Of a stretch of DNA of 64,000 bases, positions 33,518 through 44,598 are shown in pieces; position 1 is the stretch's first letter, and each line of letters starts with the position of its first letter. Origin of the DNA: Zizania palustris (taxonomy: Eukaryota > Streptophyta > Magnoliopsida > Poales > Poaceae); NCBI GenBank assembly GCA_019279435.1, contig JAAALK010000286.1, positions 43,771,712-43,835,711 of the forward strand, written 5' to 3'. The notes beneath the pieces are model-generated. The model was not told where the DNA came from. It saw nothing but the letters and a program-made list of their open reading frames with translations, and ran no database searches. Position numbers and translations under genes: made by a program.

Positions 33518-34849
33518 ATCTCCCCCTTGATGAGTGCATTGTCAACACTCCTCTTTTCTCGGCTCTTCAGCAACTGCGAACAAATGTGGAAACACGAAAA
33601 CAAGATACAAGAAAACAAAGAAGAAGAAAAATAAGGTAAAAGTTTAACCCTAATGACCAAAAGCCAAACAGAAGCAAGAAATGGTCATTATGGTTAACCA
33701 AAACGTAAAAGCTCAAAATGAGTGCGATTTCAGAATAACAAGGATATCAACAGAGTAAGAACTCCCCCTTAAACTCTGATCCCAAATTTTCTCCCCCTTG
33801 TTGACAAGTGAACTCATCAAGCACTCAAAAGAGACACAGACTCCCCCTGAAATGCAACTCCTCCTCAAAATATGCAGTGAATGCAACTGGGGTGCAGGTG
33901 GAGTGTAGAAAACATGCTTCTCAGATATGATTGACTGCAGTTACAACATCTAACAGGTATAGCAAAAGAGATATTGTCTAAGACACATGGCATGATCAGT
34001 GCAACAGATGATATCTAAAGAAAGTCATTTAGCACGCATTGTTCAGTTTTTGCAAACAAAAGCATCACCACATGTTCCAGTAAACAAGCACGGTAAAACA
34101 TGAGATGCAGAAGCTAACTGAAATCTACCAAGTTAAGCATTGTTCACACCAAAGTGCTTCAGCAAACGTGTTATCATTTAAATGTTCAGGCTTTTTCAGA
34201 TTTCCTTTTTTATTTATGCCAAGGGTTATTTGCATGTCAATCCTTATGCTAACCGACCAAGTCAAGCCTAGGCCAGAACTGGACCATCAGAAGCTTAAGA
34301 CATTGGTCTTGGCATACACTACACTGTCCTAGTTCATACCAAAGTGCTATGGTAAGCAGTCCAGAACAATGTAATGCGACAAAGCAAACCCACTTGGATC
34401 TTTTCACTTCAAGCATAAAAAGGCATGGAATTTTCATTCATTTTTGAATTTTATCATTTTTATAGCTCATTTTGCCATGTGAAAGCATAAAGATGTCCAA
34501 GTTGCATATCTGCATCATCTATGTGATGAACTAGCTACAAGGCATGTAACAGATAGCAAAAGCACTCAGCCTACACATGCTAGTTACCAAAAGCAAAGGT
34601 GATCATTTTTCAAGTTTAAAGCATAAAAGCCATGCATATGACAGATATCAGACATATCAAGTGAACTGAACCAAAGCATGATCACTGACAAGTAATCAAA
34701 AGCATGTACCAACTAGAATGAGTAAAGCAGTTCAATCATATAACAGAAGCAGGCTCAAAAGTGTGATATGTGAATATGTATGGTATGAACACACACAAAA
34801 AGAGACTCAAGAAAAGAGTAAAGAAGAAAGAAAACTGACGCAAAATATC
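33518..34849 (-). other. Polypurine tract and 3' non-coding region of Copia-2
   Basis: The plus strand reads ATCTCCCCCTTG at 33518, the complement of the polypurine tract next to the 3' LTR. A second CTCCCCCTTG tract lies at 33791-33800. The bases after each tract are reverse complements of one another (TTGATGAGT-GCA-TTGTCAAC against GTTGACAA-GTGA-ACTCATCAA). No env-like ORF is present. Confidence 0.75.
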
Positions 34850-37800
34850 CTAAAAAGGATACACAACACCCAAATCCCCTCGTAAACGCTCAAATGTAGA
34901 CTGATCTAGGGGTTTGGTGAAAATGTCAGCCAACTGATGATGGGTATCAACATGAACAAGGTCAATGACACCTTTCTCATATTGATCCCGCAAAAAGTGA
35001 AAGCGCACATCAATGTGTTTGGTTTTTGAATGGAGACATGGGTTTTTCCCTACACTAATTGCACTGGTGCTGTCGCAAAACAAGGGAACTCTGGTAGGAA
35101 AGAACAACCCAAAATCTCGCAGAGTGGAAATCATCCAAACCAACTGTGAGCAGCAGCTAGCAGCAGCTAGCAGCAGCTACATACTCAGCCTTTGTGGTTG
35201 AAAGAGCAACTCCAGATTGCTTTCGAGAAGACCAAGAGACTAGAGAAGAACCAAGAAACTGGCAAGTACCGGAAGTCGACTTGCGATCCAACCGGCACCC
35301 ACCAAAGTCAGAGTCCGAAAAGCCAGATAAATCAAGAGATGATGATGCTGAATAGTAAAGACCGAGATCGGGCGCATAAGTGAGATACCTGAAAATGCGC
35401 TTGACAGCCTGCCGGTGAGACGCGCGTGGTGAAGACTGAAAACGCGCGCAAAGTCCCACGGCGAACTGTATGTCCAGTCTTGTTGCCGTTAAGTACAACA
35501 GCGAACCGATCATCCCTCGAAACTCCCTTTCATTGACCTTGACGCCGCTCTCATCCTTGTCCAGACCCCCAGAAGTACCCATCGGGGTCATCTGCGGCTT
35601 CAATTCACCACCAAAGTCAAATTTCTTTAGCATGTCGCGAGTGTACTTACCTTGGTGGATGAAGGTGTCGTCCTTGGTCTGCTTGATCTGGAGCCCTAAG
35701 AAGTACTTGAGCTCTCCCATGAGGCTCATCTCAAACTCACTGTGCATCTGCTCAGAAAACTTGGACACAAGATCATTAGTAGTACCGCCAAAAATAATAT
35801 CATCCACGTAAATCTGAGCAACTAAGAAGTCTGAAGCAACTCTGAGTAAAAAGAGAGTTTTGTCCACAGAACCCATCACAAAGCCCTTCCCCAACAGAAA
35901 CTGCTTCAACCGGTCATACCAAGCCCTGGGGGCTTGCTTCAACCCGTATAAAGCTTTGTGCAATTTAAAAACATGTCGAGGAAACTTGGGGTTCTCAAAA
36001 CCGGGGGGTTGCCTAACATAAACCTCTTCTTCTATGTACCCGTTCAGAAAAGCACTCTTAACATCCATTTGAAAAAGCTTAAAACCCTTCGAAACGACAA
36101 AAGCTAGAAGAATACGAATGGACTCAAGACGGGCGACAGGAGCGAAGGTTTCTTCAAAGTCAATACCTTCCTTCTGGCAATAACCCTGGGCAACTAGTCG
36201 AGCCTTGTTGCGCACCACAACCCCATCTTCTCCTTGTTTGTTCTTGAATACCCACTTGGTGCCTATGGGGTTGCATCCTGGTGGCGACTCAACTAGTGTC
36301 CAAACCCGATTACGGATAAAATTCTCAAGCTCTTCTTGCATAGCATTAATCCAATTAGAATCAGAAAGAGCGTGAGAAATGTCTCTGGGCTCAAAAGATG
36401 CAACAAACGCAGATTCAGCAAACACAGCGAGAGAGGCAGAAGAACGCAAAGTTCTCTCAGTCAAATCACCAATGATGAGCTCTGAGGGATGGTCACGCTG
36501 AACTGCTCGGGTTCCCTGGTGATCTGAAGTCACCTCACCGGAGTCAGCAGCAGGCACCTCTGGACTCGATTGAGGGGGCTCGATCAAAGTGGAAGAAGTG
36601 ATCAGTGGTCCGCCCTCATCATCAGTCGAAGTCTCAGAAGGTGTGGACTCTGCGGGGGATGCAGAAGGCCCACCCTCATCAGCAGCTGGAGTATCCTCAT
36701 CTTCCTCGAAGATGGACTCTCCAAGCTCATCATCACTAGAAAGCTCAAAAGAAGGAGTCAATGAAGGCAAGGACTCATCAAATGAAACCTCACAAGTATC
36801 GACAAGCAACTGGGATTCGAGGTTCCAAACACGAAAACCTCGAGAATGCAAAGCGTAGCCAAGAAAAACACCATCCCAGCAACGAGACTCAAACTTGTCC
36901 AAGTGCCCTCCCTTCTTGAGCACAAAGCACTTGCAGCCAAACGCTCGCAAGTGGCTCACCTTGGGCTGTCTGCCAAACCGCAATTCATATGATGTCTTAC
37001 CAAGGTAAGCTCTAAGAAAAATGCGGTTGGCCAGATAGCAAGCCGTGTTCATGGCTTCAGCCCAAAAACGCCTAGGAGTCCTGTGCTCATCGAGCATCGT
37101 CCTGGCCATCTCGACTAGCGTGCGGTTTTTTCGTTCCACAATGCCGTTCTGTGGGGGAGTGTAAGGAGAAGAAAACTGATGGTCCAAACCCTGATCACTA
37201 CAGAAGCTGACGAACTGAGAGTTCTTGAACTCAGAGCCGTTGTCGGAGCGAATTGCTCGCATCCGACCATTGTTCTCATTCTTCAGCTTCAAAATCAGGT
37301 CATGAACAAACTGAAACGTTTCATCCTTAGACTCCAAAAAGAAAACCCACGAGAATCGAGAAAAATCGTCAACAATCACAAGTGCATACCATTTCTCACC
37401 GACTGAACGTACCCGAGCAGGACCTACAGTGTCCAAATGTAAAAGCTCGCCCGGATACGAAGTCATCACCTGAGTCACAGGTGAGTGAGAAGCGGCAACC
37501 ATTTTCCCATGACGACAGGGATGACAAACTAGATCCTTCTCCATCTTAAGCTTGGGCAATCCTCGGATGAGGTCCATAGAGCTTAACCTGACTAGCAGAT
37601 CAAAGCTCAAGTGACCTAACCTCCTATGCCACTTCCAGAGCTCAGAAGAAGATCCAGCAATCAAACAGCGAGAAGGGCCAAAAGAACTAGAGAAGTCAAT
37701 TCGAAAAACTTTACCGAAAGGTAAAATCTGGCAAATCAAAGACCCTCTAGAATCAACCACAGAAGAATTGCCCTTCTTAAAACGCACTTCCAAACCATCC

Positions 37801-38051
37801 TCAAGAAGTTGCGACACAGAAATCAAGTTGAAGTTCAAATTTTTAACCAAAGCAACATTCTTTAAAGAGAAATGATCTGAAATGCAAATTGAGCCTATGC
37901 CACTTACTTTCCCTTGACCGCTGTTCCTGAACGTGATGTACTCTTTGGAGCTCGGGGGAGTGAGACTAGAGAACCATCTGCGATGTCCCGTCATGTGGCG
38001 AGAGCATCCTGAGTCCATGATCCAAACATCCTCCAGTCCCCGGTCCTGCAC
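34850..38051 (-). pseudogene. pol of Copia-2 (protease, integrase, RT, RNase H), one frameshift
   Basis: A nearly intact copia pol. Protease motif [11 protein letters not shown] (near 38010), integrase with [10 protein letters not shown] and SDNGSEFK (37640-37200) and the later catalytic glutamate in [10 protein letters not shown] with [12 protein letters not shown] (near 36060) and catalytic YVDDII (near 35800), and RNase H. Compared with Copia-1, one extra 10-bp unit of the AGCAGCTAGC type near 35152-35180 shifts the RNase H frame and puts a stop right after AAASCC (35157-35159). The frame recovers in another phase and ends LADIFTKPLD...VVYPF at 34850-34852. Otherwise about 960 codons are open, the best-preserved pol in the window besides Gypsy-2. 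Confidence 0.9.
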
Positions 38052-38053
38052 AA

Positions 38054-40804
38054 TCAGTGTCTGTAAGTGGGAGCAAATGGTCCGACACCAGGTTTAGCAA
38101 AAGAGCTAAACTAGTGTCGAGCCATCTGCTCAAAAGATGGAAAGCGAAAACCATCAAAAGAGTTTGGACCAAAACGCGGTTCAAAACGCGGTCCTCGGTT
38201 TTGCCTAACCCTGCGGCCACGAGGTCCACAACCGTAGCCAACACGGTCTGGAACTCTGCCGGAACGGACACCACCAACTGGAGCACGGGCAAGAAAACCG
38301 TCTCCTCTACCACCACCTACACGACGCGGCCTGGCCTCCAGCCTCTCCCCGCGCCGAGGAACACGCAGTCTACCACCCTGCTGGTAGAACTGCTCCTGAT
38401 CACTATGAGCCCTTTCTGCTCTCTCAACCCGCTTCCTCCTGAAGCAGAACTCCGTAAGATGCCCGTCTCTCTGACAGTACTCACAATGATAGGTGGGCTT
38501 CTTGGGATGTGGTTGAGGCTTGGGATGTTTGGGTTTAGTGGTGTTTGGTGTTGTCTTCTTGGGTTGAGAGGGTCCAGGAAGAGAGTCAAGAGAAGTGTGG
38601 AGATTTTTGGGCTTTGGAACCCAGATAGGTTTCTTGGGTGGAGCTTTAGGTGGTTCATGGATCACTCCATTCTTGGGCTGACAAGCCTGGGAAGACTCAG
38701 TGGAGTGAGTCTTGGGATACCTCTGCTTTGGAGTCATTTTACTCCACTCCACTGCCCGGCTGATGGCACTCTCAAAGTCAGCCTTGGTGTAGGTGTAACC
38801 TACCCCAAACCCATCCTGCCTCTTGAACTGCTGGATCATCATGCCAAGCTGTGGCTCTCTGGCACTGATCCAACTCAGGATAGAACGGAGGTAAAAGTTC
38901 TCATTCTGAGAATCTGCTAGCTCCTCTCTCAAGGAAGCTAGAACCTCCACCTGAGACAAGCAGGTCTCACACTCACTCTCTATTTGGACAGACTTCCCGG
39001 CTTTTAGCTTGATCAGCTCCATTCTAAGAGACAGACAGTTCTCACAGACAGTGGGTGGAACTGACAGTGTCTCAAGCTCTAGCCTAGTCTGGGCAAGCTC
39101 AGCTCTCAACCTCTCTAAATCACCCAAATGTTCATTACCCTTGGATTTCAGCTCAGCTAAGGCAGCTAGATGGGATGGGCAATCAACACAGGGTGCGACG
39201 ACAGTGGCTTGAGCATCTTTCAGCTCCAGCTGAGCGCTTTCAAGCTCAGTGGCCAAAGCGTCCCTCTCATCAACCCTTTCTGTGTACCTGGACTTCAGAG
39301 TCGACAGGTCACACAGAAGCACCTCACACTTCGGGCACTCACTGCTATCACCCAAGCAAGGGGAAGAAGATAGACTCTCAATTCTGTCGTTGGCCACGGC
39401 AAGCTCACTCTCTAATTCGTCTATCCTTTTCTTAGCCCCCCTAAGCAGTTTTTCCCGATATCTCAACTCCTGACGATTGCTCTCAAGTAAATCAACTATT
39501 TCGCGCTCGTAGGATGATACCTTGTTGTCGTCGTCGTGGGAGTCGTCGGAGGAGCTCTTTTCTTCCTTATCACCAAGAGCCATTGAGCAGAAGCTCTTGC
39601 GGGATCTTCGGCGCTGGTGTGAGCGGCTCTTCGGCTTGTCTCCGAAGGCCATGAAGTAGAGGCCCGCCGGATCGTCCTTGTCCTTCCCCTTCCTGATGGC
39701 GATCTCCTCATCGCTTGAGCTCGATGAAGAGGAAGAAGACGTGGACCGCTTGGAGTAGCTTTTCTCCATCTCGGCGAAGAAGGCCTTGTCGCGCTTCTTG
39801 TTCTCTCACCGGTAGTCCTTCAGGGCCTTCTTGAAGAACCGAGTCCTCGGCTTGCCCTTGTTGAAGGAGGAGCTGTCGTGCTTGCCGGAGTCGTGGAAGC
39901 TGCCACCGGTGCCCTTCTTATATCCATTGCGCTTGGGGCAGTCGGCGATGAAGTGTCCTGGATCACCACACTCAAAGCATCCGGATTTTGTGCCGTGTCT
40001 TTTGAACATTCTCTTGTCATAGACACGACGCACCCGGTTGTTAAAGAGACACAAATCATCATCTCCCAAAGACTCAAGCTGGTCCTCAGTGATAGACATC
40101 AAGGAGAAACCAGCACGGCTCACAGAAGAGGGATCAACAGAAGGTGTAGCAAGGGCCAGGGATTTTGATCCAGAACCAGTGAGATTTGATCTCAACTGGA
40201 TATCTACCTCAGTGGCCTTCAGCTTGCTAAATAACTCAGAAATGGTCAAGGTATCGTAAGAAGTGCTCTCAACGATAGAGGATACCTTGATCTCCCAGAT
40301 CTTTGGGTCCAAGGTATGGAGAACCTTGAGCGCCTGCTCATGATCTGAGACTAACTGAGCACCCTCAGCCTTGTTGTCCCGAAGCTTGTTAATGATCGAT
40401 TGAAAGCGACCAAACAAAGCTTCAACAGATTCACCCGGCTTTTGTGTGAAGTTCTCGTACTCACGCCGGTAGGTCTGATAGAGCCGAGCCTTGACCTGAG
40501 CTGTTCCCTCATGGTGTGCCTTGAGGGTAGCCCAGATCTCTCTCGCAGTGGAGAGATGGCTCACACGCTCAAACTCAGTGGGACCTAAACCAGAGAAAAG
40601 AATGTTCACATCCTTACTGTTGCTCAGATGCTGAGCAATGATACCAGCAGTACCCTGCTCAGTGACTGGCAATATGACAAACGTGGTGTGAACACAAATG
40701 TCCCAAATGTCCGAACCCTGGCTCATGAGATAGGCTCGCATGCGAGTCTTCCAATAGTTATAGCCATAGGCTTCCAAAGACGGGACCTTGCCAGGAGAAG
40801 TCAT
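38054..40804 (-). pseudogene. gag of Copia-2
   Basis: Starts at ATG 40804-40802 and ends at TGA 38056-38054. Domains: UBN2-type gag (about 40750-40150), zinc knuckle CFECGDPGHFIADC (near 39965), serine-rich patch (near 39730), coiled coils (39500-38950), a second knuckle CEYCQRDGHLTEFC (near 38480) and an Arg/Gly-rich tail. Two in-frame stops: TGA at 39806-39808, probably an arginine CGA originally, and TAG at 38111-38113, where Copia-1 has Trp (TGG). Both are single C-to-T or G-to-A type changes. Confidence 0.85.
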
Positions 40805-40855
40805 GGTCACTACTGGGGTTTAGAACCGGTTAAGGTATGGAAAAACCCTAACCTC

Positions 40856-40867
40856 GCTCTGATACCA
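40856..40867 (-). other. Primer binding site of Copia-2 (initiator tRNA-Met)
   Basis: TGGTATCAGAGC on the minus strand, two bases inside the 5' LTR. Confidence 0.9.
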
Positions 40868-40869
40868 CT

Positions 40870-42823
40870 TGTAGGACCGAAAGTAGCGACCAGAGGGGGG
40901 TGAATGGGCGCCTAAAAATTCTTTCGAATCAATGGCCTGTTCCCAATACCCAACGCACCTCAAAAAGACTATGCAGCAGAAAATAAACAAAAGGCCTAAG
41001 TCTAAAGGTTTCTAACCTAGAAGCAAATGATCATAACTGAGAATTATTAAATAAGTGCAACTAGGCAGATGAACATGGTGTAACAGGCCTAAACTTCTCA
41101 ATGAAATGATCTAAGTATGTGTAAGAACAAAAAGAAGTTACTGTCCAAATTTGTCTCCTGTTCGGAACTGGGCGAAGCCTCCTTCGCACGTCGAGGTCTG
41201 CTTCGGAGGCTGGTGACGGAGCCTACTTCGGAGGTCATTTGCGAGGCATGTCGAAGATGCCGAAGGTGTTTTGTTCTAGTCTAGTTCGGAGTGGCAAGAA
41301 GCGAAGTATGCTTCGAAGCGAAGTGACAGAGTCGGAGCCTGCTTCGAAGTGTGCACTTCGAAGACAAAACTTCGAACACAGCTCCGAACCGAATGCTTCG
41401 AAGCAAAACCTTCGAACAGAAAGCTTCGAACACAACACACAAACGGACAACCTTCGAACAAAGAAGCGAAGCCTGTCACACGACAGAAAACCAAGCCCGA
41501 AGCCTATACTCTACCTCCGAAAAGAGCAAGCTTCGAAAAGGGAAGCGAAGGGTGACACGCCACACAAAAGTCAGTGCGAGGCCTAGCGGAACTACAAGCT
41601 TCGAACCCAACTTCGAAACCTATCGAGGTATGGACTTCGAACAGCTAGAGACGAAGCCCCTTCGCACTGTCGATCGAAGTATGCGATGCTGTCCGTTCTG
41701 AAAAATACTTCGAAGCTAAGTAACACAGAACGCACACCGAAGATCGAAGATCGAGCGAAGCCTTCAAAGATATTAGATCGAAGCCTGCCTCACGGAGCTG
41801 AGTGGCTTCAAACAGAGAAGGGCTTCGCCCGAAACACAGCCAAAAGGTGACAGAGCCTATCAGCTTCGATCAAAAAGCTGTGCAGTAGAAGGTAAAAAGC
41901 TGCACAGAACACTGTAGCTGCAGGGAAGTAGTACTACTTGCAACAGCAAGAACTAGTACTACTAGAGTGAAGAACACACCCAGCCGAAGCCTCCAAAGCC
42001 TCAAAAATCACGGGAAAAACTTGCTATGCTAAAGAAATGAAGCCATTTAAAACCTTTGCAGATGCAGCACACAAAGAAATAGGGCATTTACTGCAACATT
42101 AAATGCAAGGCAATAAACACAGAAGCAAGAACTTCCTGGCGGCGCAAGCAGGGAACAGGAGAGGAGAGAGAGCGTGAGAGACAAAATGACCCAATAGAGT
42201 GGATTTGATTTCAGCCAAAAGGGTAGTCCAAACCCTAGGGATTGGGGTCCTATTTATAGGCAGCCCAACACTAGGAATATTCTACCAGCCCCTTAGGGTT
42301 TTTACAGACTCAAAAATAAAGGAAAAGACTCTACTGCCCTTAGGAATTTTTACAGACACGACTGACTGACTGTGGGCCTAGAGTTACAGATGACTTATCC
42401 GGAAGCTAAGTTTTCGTAGCGACTACGGCTTCTCTTCTGGACAGTCGGATACAGAATCAACGGTTGTCAGTTTTACGCCGAAACTAACAAAGCCTCCACC
42501 GGCTTTGCACCAAGTACCCGGATTGGGCCGGCCTGACTCCGCAGCTCTCTCAGCCGGCAATCACTCACCGCCCGTGTACCTGAGTCAGTCCTGGTCAACA
42601 GCCCAGTGGATCTTCTACTACTTCTCGCCCATGCACCCGGATTGGGCCAGCCCGACTTCGCAGCCTCCTTTGCCCGATAGTCGCTCGCTGCCCGTGTACC
42701 TGAGTCACACGCGGCCCATGAAACAGCAGATCTCCTCTCTTCTTCAGTCCTCTTTGACTATCGTTGATAATGACTCATCACTTCTGGAGCCATGAGGCCC
42801 ACGCTATTCAGCATGGCTCCTCA
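40870..42823 (-). repeat. 5' LTR of Copia-2
   Basis: 1,954 bp, about 98.6% identical to 31562-33517 by eye. Minus-strand TATAAATA box at 42251-42258. Contains the same TTCGAA cluster (about 41300-41820). Confidence 0.92.
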
Positions 42824-44440
42824 ACCCCTACCAAAGTAAGGGTCAACCTTTGGGGTCGGCCATGCTACGCCCACTGGAGGACTCCTGCTTCATCTCTGCC
42901 ACTAGGAAGATTGATAGTAGGGTCGAAAGATTCTCCAACCACTCCTTAGTTGCGTGGGAAACAAACCTCCAAGCCGGCAGAGACAAATCTGACCTGGGTC
43001 GCTTTGTAGATGACTTTCAGGCCTTCTTTGGAGTCAGTCGAAGGCAGATGCATCTCCAGATGACAAACTACTTTCCAGAAGACTATCTTGTTACTTGCTC
43101 AGATGCCTCTATCAGGGAAGCTGCACTAGATGCGGGAATGATGACAATCAACGGCCGCACCTACGCCTTCCGTCCATGGGATGTCAAGTTGCATGCAAGG
43201 CCGGCTACCCTTCCATATCGTGTCTGCCTTTGCATCGACGGACTGCCAATGCATGCATGGACAGAAGAAGCGATAGCACATCTCATTGGACGCTTCTGTG
43301 CAGTCCACTACCTTGAAGAGTTCTCAAGAAGGGGCAATGAAACCCAGACTTACAACGTCTGGGCCTAGTGCCACAACCCAGAGCGCATTCCTAAAATGGT
43401 TTGGCTTACTGTTGCTAATCCTGACCCCGTGCAAGAGTCCATTAACGTTCCTTGGGTTCAAGCTGAATTTTATGATGACTCAGTTGATGGTGCTAAACTA
43501 GGCCATACCTATAAGGTGTTGATTCACTTGGGCACTTTAGAGAATTACTCCTTTGCTTCTCATGTGAACCAGCCTCGACCCCGCACCTACGAATGGCGCC
43601 TTGGCATGCTGGACGGAGAAGATTTTCGAGCTCCAACTCTGGACGAGCGCCGTTGTAGCAGACACCTACCACCAGAGTCGTCGTCGCGGCCGCTCAATCT
43701 GGGCGTGCGTCAGCTGCAAAGACGATGCGGATGTCCACTTATCCGCAACAAGAAGCAGATCCATCTCATATGGATCGGGAAGTCACCACCGCGCTCTATC
43801 CAACAGCACTCCTTTGGTTAAGGTAATCGATCCCAAGGAGACCAGGATCCCGGTAGACCCAGCAAACTAGTGCATTAGCAAGCACTATTCTTTTATTATT
43901 CCCATATCTAGAACAGACCCCATGCTGCTTGAAGCAACACAATCCCTAACTTGCACTTCTTTTGCCCACTCGACTCAGTTCGTAGAAATGCAGGGATAAT
44001 AGGGGGAGCAAGCAGTTGACCCCGTTGGGACACTTCCCAAAGCTGATACTGATTTCCAAGGAAGGCTTGAAGATTTCCTAGCTGAGATCTCCACAGCACT
44101 ACCGCAAGCATTACTTCCCACACCACCCAAGGTACATGGTACTAGAAGGCGTAAATCTCCACCAGTGACCAGTAGGCGTAGTGCAAGATTAGCCTCCAAG
44201 AACCCAGAGGGAGCTAAAACTTCGTCACTTGCATTAAAAGTGCTGGTCAAAAAGCTTGGCCTCACTGATCCACCTTATGCCTCTGACTCACAGAAAATAG
44301 CATCATTGTTCAAGCAGCAGCTGACCCCTGCGGCGGTGCATTCAATTCGCGAGTTGGTGTCCGGCGTAGATGGACAAGACTCACTGATGATCAAAGCGGT
44401 CGGCTCAGCAGCGGCGCCCGGCCGGGCGGGGGGAAACTAG
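42824..44440 (+). pseudogene. LINE ORF1, 3' part
   Basis: Continuation of the LINE ORF1 after Copia-2. An open frame from 42850 covers a conserved ORF1 domain (about 42980-43600). It is interrupted by TAG at 43366-43368 in place of the second Trp of a VWAW motif, and continues in frame to about 43660, where the frame is lost. The C-terminal region (44100-44440) shows RRSARLASKNPEG and LVKKLGL, the usual ending of plant LINE ORF1, closing at TAG 44438-44440. The protein would bind LINE RNA. Frame changes between 43660 and 44165 leave it non-functional. Confidence 0.65.
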
Positions 44441-44598
44441 TTCCAGCATCAGAGGTGTTACAGACAGCACAAGCACATGTATGGTTGCCTGTAATTTGGT
44501 GAGGCTTTTGGGTACTTTTTGAAACTTTTGGGACCTGGATGGAGCTACAGGAAGTTATGTGTTTCCTGCCAGAAAGTTAGGTGCTTTTGGACACTATT

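Larger units (their letters stand above)
31562..42823 (-). mobile_element. Copia-2: second SIRE/Maximus-type copia element
   Basis: An 11,262-bp minus-strand element with LTRs 31562-33517 (3') and 40870-42823 (5'), inserted in the LINE ORF1. The flanks are ACCCT (31557-31561) and ACCCC (42824-42828), a 5-bp duplication with one change. The internal proteins are close to those of Copia-1, but most of the LTR differs, so the two belong to related families. I count about 28 substitutions between its LTRs, about 1.4%. At commonly used grass LTR rates this would place insertion at around half a million years. The coding region is nearly intact. Confidence 0.92.

Noticed and set aside
38057..38920. 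287-aa plus-strand ORF
   Set aside because: Antisense shadow of the Copia-2 gag, which has zinc knuckles and matches Copia-1 on the minus strand.
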